Positions 4,853 through 9,988 of a stretch of DNA of 9,988 nucleotides are shown piece after piece. The stretch lies in the NCBI GenBank assembly GCA_030635415.1, contig DAOVYW010000071.1, forward strand, positions 1 through 9,988, given 5' to 3'. Under the pieces are notes generated by a model. That model was not told the DNA's origin. It searched no databases and saw only the letters and a program-made list of their open reading frames with translations. Within the stretch, counting starts at the first letter, position 1. Each line of letters starts with the position of its first letter. Made by a program: the position numbers and the translations under genes. The stretch comes from Candidatus Firestoneibacteriota bacterium (GTDB lineage: Bacteria > Oederibacteriota > JAAXVQ01 > JAUVAV01).

Positions 4853-7800
4853 GTGTTTTTATTCACGCCAGGTAAATCAAAGCCAGGAACGTACTTGACG
4901 GTTCTGGGAGCAGCAGCTTTTATCTTGCTGTATGCTCACAATTTACATGCTGCCTATGCTCCTGCGCCGTCGGATAATATTCTGGCGTGGGATCCGGTGG
5001 CGCGCGAATATGTTGCCCGGGTTGTCATTGCTCCGGAGAAAGCCAAAGTAAAAAAACATGGTTTATCTATAGCAGCCGGACGTTTGTCTAAGTTTGCGGC
5101 TTTATCCCCCGGATTGGTACGCGCGATTAGGGCGGGGAAAGTTGAAAGCGCTGTTTATCATCATAAATTAAAGATGGGCCGGGGTGGTGAATTCCGTCGC
5201 GGACGGCGTCTTTACCTGGAATATACTTATAAAAAACTAAAATCGGATGCTAGTAAAAAAAGAAAATCATTCACGCCCGTGAGTGGACATAATCGCGCTA
5301 CGCTTACCCAAAAAAACCGCTTAACAGATAATCGCATCGAACTCGCCTTAAATGACAAACTCGATAACCAATGGTACCGCCTGACTGCCAGAATTCCTGA
5401 AGGCTACCGGGTCACAAAAATCATGCGTGCGGATGGCTTGGAAATATCCAACCGGAACGAAAAGATTCAAGGTCAGGATGTAGTTGAACTGGAAAATATT
5501 GTCTGGTATATGGAAGGCGATCAGCTGGTTTTTTACGATGACCCCATAACCGGATATACCGTATTTCTCAGTCCGCCCGGACCGAATAATTCGCTTCTGG
5601 TAGAAATCGCGCAAAGCACCAATACGCGCGATTACGGAGGGCAAATTTCCTGTATTGTTTACCCCTATGACGGCGGCAATCCCAGCGCGAGTTATGATCA
5701 TGTCGGCCGGTCTGATGATAATGGTTTGGGCAGCGATGCTGAGGGCCGAAACGGCGGGAGCAAATTCGCCTTGCGTTTTACCGCCAACGGGCAGACCCGG
5801 CAGTATGGTAATTTTATTTTGTCTGGGGATATTTTTACGGGTGCGGACGGCCGTATCGAGGAATTCTCCCGGACCTATACCTATTTACATGAAACCCCTG
5901 ACAACATCCTGGAATCGGTTATAGTGACTGAAATGGCTGCCCCGGCCGGGGCGCCCATACCCGTAACGATTACTCAAAAAATTATTATCCGGGGAAATTT
6001 AAAATGGTTTGCCACCATTTATTACATCAAGAATGAGCACGGTTCCACAGCTGCCAGTAATCTCAGGTTTTTCCAGGGCATGGATTGGAATTTTAACGGT
6101 CGGCGTGCCAATGATAACTGCGCGTATGATGCGGGCAATGATACGGTTTACGGCTATAAGCCGGCCGGCAATCCTGTTTCGTATGGCGGTTACTCAGGGT
6201 ATGAATCATCCAACCGGTATGATGTGGAAAGGTATAATATTATTTGGGACCGAATACTAAATAACAATCTGGCCAATGGCACCAGTTATGTGGGTGATGC
6301 GTCAACCGCCCTGGACTGGGATCATACCAGTCTGGCTGCCGGGGATACCTGGGCCGTGCCGATTATTTGGGCTTACGGGAATACTAATACGGCCAGCGGA
6401 CAGCAGGATATGCAGGATGGGATTGATTATGGAAAACTGAGACTGCATGATACCGGGATCCTTGAGATTACGGCGCCGTCCGAGGGAGAGGTTTTTAATG
6501 GCAGTGTAACCCCCACGGTGGATATTAACGCCACGGCCGCGCTTTACGGCTTGCAGGATTTCTTCGGATTGCCAATCCATGTTTCCATTACTTCCACGGC
6601 TCCGGCTTTCACTCCCATTGATATCACATTCACGGCGGTTGATCTTAGCGTGCCGGATTCGGAAACTAACACGGTAACCTATGCCTTTGATATTTCAACC
6701 GTGCCGGCCGGCACTTATACTGCCAGAATTTATACGGATTTAACCGGCGATACCGGTTATACCGATCGAAGACCCACCAATAATCACAAAACCGTAACCT
6801 TTATAGTAGGCGGTTTCTCCATGGCTCCGGACGGCAGCGCGGCTATTGCGCCGGGTGTCACAGAATACTATGGCGTCTCGCTTACCAGTAATTCAGTTAC
6901 TGACCGCTTTGATTTGTTGGTCGCGACTTCCACGGCTGGCTGGACTTCCCGGCTTGTAACCCCGGCCGGAGTTACCATCGCGGCTGATGTCAGTGGTGAT
7001 GGAGTATGGGATAGTATTACGAGCGGCTATGATACTAATAGTAATAACGAACCGGATGTGCTGGTAAGCGCGGGTACTCCAACTTTCCTGTTATTTGCCA
7101 AAACAGTGCCTGGGGATGAAGAGGGAGGAGTTGCGGATACCACGGTTTTAACCGGTAATCAGCAGACCGGGAGTCTTACCGATTTCACGACTTTTACTAC
7201 GCGATGTACTGATCCTGCAACCCGGACCAAGACCCTTTATTTGCATTCTTCCGCGGAAAGTTATAAATTAAATACCACGGTGGATACGAATTCTACCGGA
7301 ACTTCTACGCCGGTGGATCGTTTTTCGCAGCAAACCTGGTCCATGCAGCCTGCCATGGCGGATGACTTTAAGATTAATGCCAATGTTTCCATTCCCCTGG
7401 TATTAAGCACGGGGAATAAAAGTATCGATGCCACGGTAACCTTGTTTTATACCAATGGAGAAAACGCCATAGTCATAGGCGAGGATACCATTACCGGGAT
7501 TAAAATCTCAAATGGATCGCCGGCTACCCGGACCTTTACTATCAGCGTTCCGGATACCATTACCATACCAACGGGATATCGCCTGGCTCTGCGTTTTACG
7601 CATCCTGGTTATGGTGATAACGCGGTTTTCCAAGTCTATCACTCCTCCACCCAGCAATCCCGCATCAACATCTCGACTTCCACCTATATCAGCGTGGCTA
7701 ATATCCAGGCTTTTGATTCCCTGGGCAATACGCGTCTATCACTCGTAACCGGATCGAGCAGTTCATTCGGCGCCCTGATTCAAGATCCGCTGGGCGCCTA

Positions 7801-9988
7801 TGATATTACGGGCGCCGCCATAACCATCCTGGATTCTTCCGGCACTACGCGCGTGAATGCCGCGGCCATGACATTATTAGCTACGGATTCAAATGACCCG
7901 GGTTTCTGGCGTTGGTACGAGTATCAATATGCGATTCCTGCTGGCCCGGCAGGCACCTGGACGGTCTTTGTCACGGCCACGGAAAGCAATGGAGTGACTC
8001 AAACCCGGTTTTATGAATTCGAGGTTCAGGATTCGGATTATGTCGCGATCTTTCCGGTTTTTTCAACGCAGCCCGTAAATGCCTCGCGGGATTTAACTGC
8101 CCAGGTATTTGACGTACTGGGAAATTCGCTTTCCACTGTGCAAACTTTTTCCCTGTCAGCCACCAGCTCGGCCACTTTTACCGCTCCATCGGCGGGTAAT
8201 CCCATTAGTATTAGTTCGGGAAGTGACGGCTCGGTTTTAGTGACTTTAACCGATGGAATTGCCGAATCCGTAACTATTACCGCGAGTCACGCCTGGGGTA
8301 CACCGGCTAATGATGAATCCGCTTTAACCGTGTTCAGTGCTGCGGACCATGCAGTGGCAAGTGCGGATGACGGTAGCGCAGTAGTAGGCGCGGCCGGGCC
8401 GGGAGAAGATATCACCATTCAATTGTATGATATCAACGATATAGCGGTTGGAACTAGTCTCTGGATCACTGTGACCGCGAGTAATTCCGCATATTTTGCA
8501 ACCGTGCCGGGTGGTTGGACCAATGCCGGCGCAACCGCCTATGGACCTACTGACAGTAATGGTCAGGCGGTCTTAAATGTTCGTGACACAGTGGCGGAAA
8601 CCGTCAGTATTATGCCGGACTGCAGTGCCTGGGGCAATCACGCGAATGATGTAGCGGTTTCAGTGATTTTTGTAGCCGGAGGTGCTGATCATCTGGTAAT
8701 TTCGGATCCTACCGGAACTCCCGTGACCGCGGGAGGAACCCGGGTGCTTAATATCCAGGTAGCAGATGCTGATGGAAATAATGTATCCAGCGCCGAGGCC
8801 ATTACCGTAGCCGCCACGGGTGATGCCACCTTCTCGGCAACCACGCTTTCCGGGGTGGCCGGGATAGGAACTAATTATGTTACCGGAACTACGGCCGCGA
8901 ATGGGTCGGCAACTATTACCTTAACTGATCAGACGGCTGAGATGGTCCAGGCTGTTCCCAATTCACCCACTCTGCCCGGTTCCCAGGCGAGTCCGGATAG
9001 GGATGTTACCGAGACCGTAACATTTATTGCCGGAATACCGGACCATGTAATAGTTTTACCGGATCTTCAATATATATTAACCGGCAATACGGCTCTGGTT
9101 GATGTTCAAATAGCAGATCAATATGGAAATGTAACCTCATCAGCCTCGGTTATGACTGTTATTACTAATGGCTCGCCAATATTTATTGTTACCACCCTGG
9201 AAGGTCATGGGCCACTTTATGTACAGAATGTGACCGGCGTGGCGGATGCCAATGGTTGGGCTCAAATGACTTTGCAAAACGATGACCCCCAGTTGAATAC
9301 TGTGACAGCCAGTTGCAGTGGATTTCCGAATATAGCGGCGGATGTGCCGGCTATAATTGTTTGGAGTAATAATCCGCCGACCCAAACTTGTACTCCTACA
9401 TCAACGCATACACCGACTTCCACATGTACACCAACTTATACAGTGACGCCGACAGCCACGCCCACAAGTACGGTCACGCTGACAGCTACGTTGACGACCA
9501 CGCCAACAAGCACGGCCACCCCAACGGATACACCGACCAGCACAGCAACGCCGACAGCAACGCCGACAGCAACGCCGACAGCAACGCCGACAGCAACGCC
9601 GACAGCAACGCCAACCAGCACGGCCACACTGACTGCTACACCAACCAGCACAGCAACCCTGACGGATACTGCAACGAGCACGGCGACACCGACAGATACT
9701 GCAACGAGCACACCGACCTCGACAGCTACACCAACGAACACAGCGACGGATACACCTACGAGTACAGCCACGCCGACTGATACACCAACCAGTACAGCCA
9801 CCCCGACAGATACGCCAACCAGTACAGCCACCTCGACAGCTACACCTACGAGCACTGTGACTCCGACTGATACACCAACCAGTACAGCCACCTCGACAGA
9901 TACGCCAACCAGTACGGCTACTCCGACAGATACGCCGACGAGTACGGCTACTCCGACAGATACGCCGACGAGTACGGCTACTCCGACA
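4853..9988 (+). CDS. Giant secreted multidomain surface protein with Thr-Pro tail, 3' end outside window
   Basis: Frame 2 stays open for 1,712 codons to the window edge. GTG 4853 is preferred over TTG 4850. Residues 8-36 form a signal peptide: GKSKPG, a hydrophobic core TYLTVLGAAAFILLYA, and LHAAYA with likely cleavage near 33-36. Residues about 55-135 are basic and end in FRRGRRLYLEY, faintly LysM-like. About 165-530 is a beta-rich region (IYYIKNEHGS, FFQGMDWNFNGRRANDN, AAGDTWAVPIIWAYG). Then come CARDB- or NEW3-like modules (537-780), a jelly-roll-like module (784-945: KTLYLHSSAESY, ATRTFTISVP) and an Ig-like module (949-1059). Four invasin/Big-type Ig-like repeats of 104-118 residues start near 1061, 1164, 1277 and 1395, the last three opening with ADHAV, ADHLV and PDHVI. 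From about 1507 the chain is Thr-Pro rich (TATPT, DTPTSTATPT). No catalytic motif is seen. The C-terminal anchor or sorting signal must lie beyond the window. Probably an adhesin or envelope protein. Confidence 0.85.
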   Translation, partial: MFLFTPGKSKPGTYLTVLGAAAFILLYAHNLHAAYAPAPSDNILAWDPVAREYVARVVIAPEKAKVKKHGLSIAAGRLSKFAALSPGLVRAIRAGKVESAVYHHKLKMGRGGEFRRGRRLYLEYTYKKLKSDASKKRKSFTPVSGHNRATLTQKNRLTDNRIELALNDKLDNQWYRLTARIPEGYRVTKIMRADGLEISNRNEKIQGQDVVELENIVWYMEGDQLVFYDDPITGYTVFLSPPGPNNSLLVEIAQSTNTRDYGGQISCIVYPYDGGNPSASYDHVGRSDDNGLGSDAEGRNGGSKFALRFTANGQTRQYGNFILSGDIFTGADGRIEEFSRTYTYLHETPDNILESVIVTEMAAPAGAPIPVTITQKIIIRGNLKWFATIYYIKNEHGSTAASNLRFFQGMDWNFNGRRANDNCAYDAGNDTVYGYKPAGNPVSYGGYSGYESSNRYDVERYNIIWDRILNNNLANGTSYVGDASTALDWDHTSLAAGDTWAVPIIWAYGNTNTASGQQDMQDGIDYGKLRLHDTGILEITAPSEGEVFNGSVTPTVDINATAALYGLQDFFGLPIHVSITSTAPAFTPIDITFTAVDLSVPDSETNTVTYAFDISTVPAGTYTARIYTDLTGDTGYTDRRPTNNHKTVTFIVGGFSMAPDGSAAIAPGVTEYYGVSLTSNSVTDRFDLLVATSTAGWTSRLVTPAGVTIAADVSGDGVWDSITSGYDTNSNNEPDVLVSAGTPTFLLFAKTVPGDEEGGVADTTVLTGNQQTGSLTDFTTFTTRCTDPATRTKTLYLHSSAESYKLNTTVDTNSTGTSTPVDRFSQQTWSMQPAMADDFKINANVSIPLVLSTGNKSIDATVTLFYTNGENAIVIGEDTITGIKISNGSPATRTFTISVPDTITIPTGYRLALRFTHPGYGDNAVFQVYHSSTQQSRINISTSTYISVANIQAFDSLGNTRLSLVTGSSSSFGALIQDPLGAYDITGAAITILDSSGTTRVNAAAMTLLATDSNDPGFWRWYEYQYAIPAGPAGTWTVFVTATESNGVTQTRFYEFEVQDSDYVAIFPVFSTQPVNASRDLTAQVFDVLGNSLSTVQTFSLSATSSATFTAPSAGNPISISSGSDGSVLVTLTDGIAESVTITASHAWGTPANDESALTVFSAADHAVASADDGSAVVGAAGPGEDITIQLYDINDIAVGTSLWITVTASNSAYFATVPGGWTNAGATAYGPTDSNGQAVLNVRDTVAETVSIMPDCSAWGNHANDVAVSVIFVAGGADHLVISDPTGTPVTAGGTRVLNIQVADADGNNVSSAEAITVAATGDATFSATTLSGVAGIGTNYVTGTTAANGSATITLTDQTAEMVQAVPNSPTLPGSQASPDRDVTETVTFIAGIPDHVIVLPDLQYILTGNTALVDVQIADQYGNVTSSASVMTVITNGSPIFIVTTLEGHGPLYVQNVTGVADANGWAQMTLQNDDPQLNTVTASCSGFPNIAADVPAIIVWSNNPPTQTCTPTSTHTPTSTCTPTYTVTPTATPTSTVTLTATLTTTPTSTATPTDTPTSTATPTATPTATPTATPTATPTATPTSTATLTATPTSTATLTDTATSTATPTDTATSTPTSTATPTNTATDTPTSTATPTDTPTSTATPTDTPTSTATSTATPTSTVTPTDTPTSTATSTDTPTSTATPTDTPTSTATPTDTPTSTATPT
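9542..9613 (+). repeat. 12-bp tandem repeat encoding Thr-Ala-Thr-Pro
   Basis: Five identical 12-bp units ACAGCAACGCCG run from 9542 to 9601, and a sixth differs only in its last base (9602-9613). The unit is a multiple of three, so copy-number change would lengthen or shorten the Thr-Pro stalk without breaking the frame. Confidence 0.9.
9749..9988 (+). repeat. 30-bp tandem repeat encoding DTPTSTATPT, continuing past the window
   Basis: Eight 30-bp units begin at 9749, 9779, 9809, 9839, 9869, 9899, 9929 and 9959. The last two are identical, and 9899-9928 differs from them by two bases. Older units vary more (ATPTSTVTPT at 9839, a Ser for Pro at position 9 in the 9809 and 9869 units). The rise in identity towards the right edge suggests recent duplication there. 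Copies may be collapsed or truncated in a short-read assembly. Confidence 0.88.

Noticed and set aside
9388..9780. Plus-strand frame-1 ORF with NADSNADS repeats
   Set aside because: It is the out-of-frame reading of the same repeat. The long frame-2 gene continues through the whole region with a signal peptide and domains.
9436..9891. Minus-strand ORF of 151 residues rich in Val, Gly and Ala
   Set aside because: It is the antisense of the Thr-Pro repeat tract. The repeat units contain no stops in this frame, so it stays open by composition; its VAVGVAVG pattern is the mirror of the repeat and it has no Shine-Dalgarno.

Overview
The window holds four genes, all on the + strand, in a bacterial accessory-type setting. 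They are the 3' end of a KilA-N domain gene, a frameshifted membrane glycosyltransferase (GT-C fold) with PA14 domains, a PATAN/DUF4388 regulatory protein, and the first 1,712 codons of a very large secreted surface protein that runs off the right edge. No rRNA, tRNA, CRISPR array, transposase or integrase is visible. The host cannot be named from the sequence. The mix of a KilA-N accessory gene, a PATAN domain protein, a PA14-fused glycosyltransferase and a giant beta-rich protein with a Thr-Pro tail suits an uncultivated environmental or candidate-phylum bacterium, but that is an impression and not a placement.

Layout: 1-558 is the KilA-N gene, visibly AT-richer than most of the window. 559-685 is a short gap with a palindromic repeat. 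686-3228 is the glycosyltransferase, split by a one-base frameshift near 1928. 3229-3604 is non-coding with some RNA-like inverted repeats. 3614-4381 is the PATAN gene, which carries a C9 tract in its coding sequence. 4382-4849 is non-coding and very AT-rich. It holds a second copy of the palindromic repeat, a perfect-consensus sigma-70 promoter with an inverted repeat over its -35 box, and a T8G8 tract just before the next start codon. 4853-9988 is the surface protein, ending inside a Thr-Pro repeat tract made of 12-bp and 30-bp DNA units.

How the genes may work together (inference): the glycosyltransferase is of the lipid-linked-sugar type that modifies proteins or lipids outside the cytoplasmic membrane, and the Thr-rich tail of the surface protein is the kind of sequence such enzymes O-glycosylate. 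The C9 tract in the regulator and the G8 tract before the surface protein sit where replication slippage would change expression or truncate a product, so this could be a variable cell-surface locus. None of this is proven by one sequence. The surface protein is read here as one uninterrupted frame (frame 2) from the stop at 4829-4831 to the window end.
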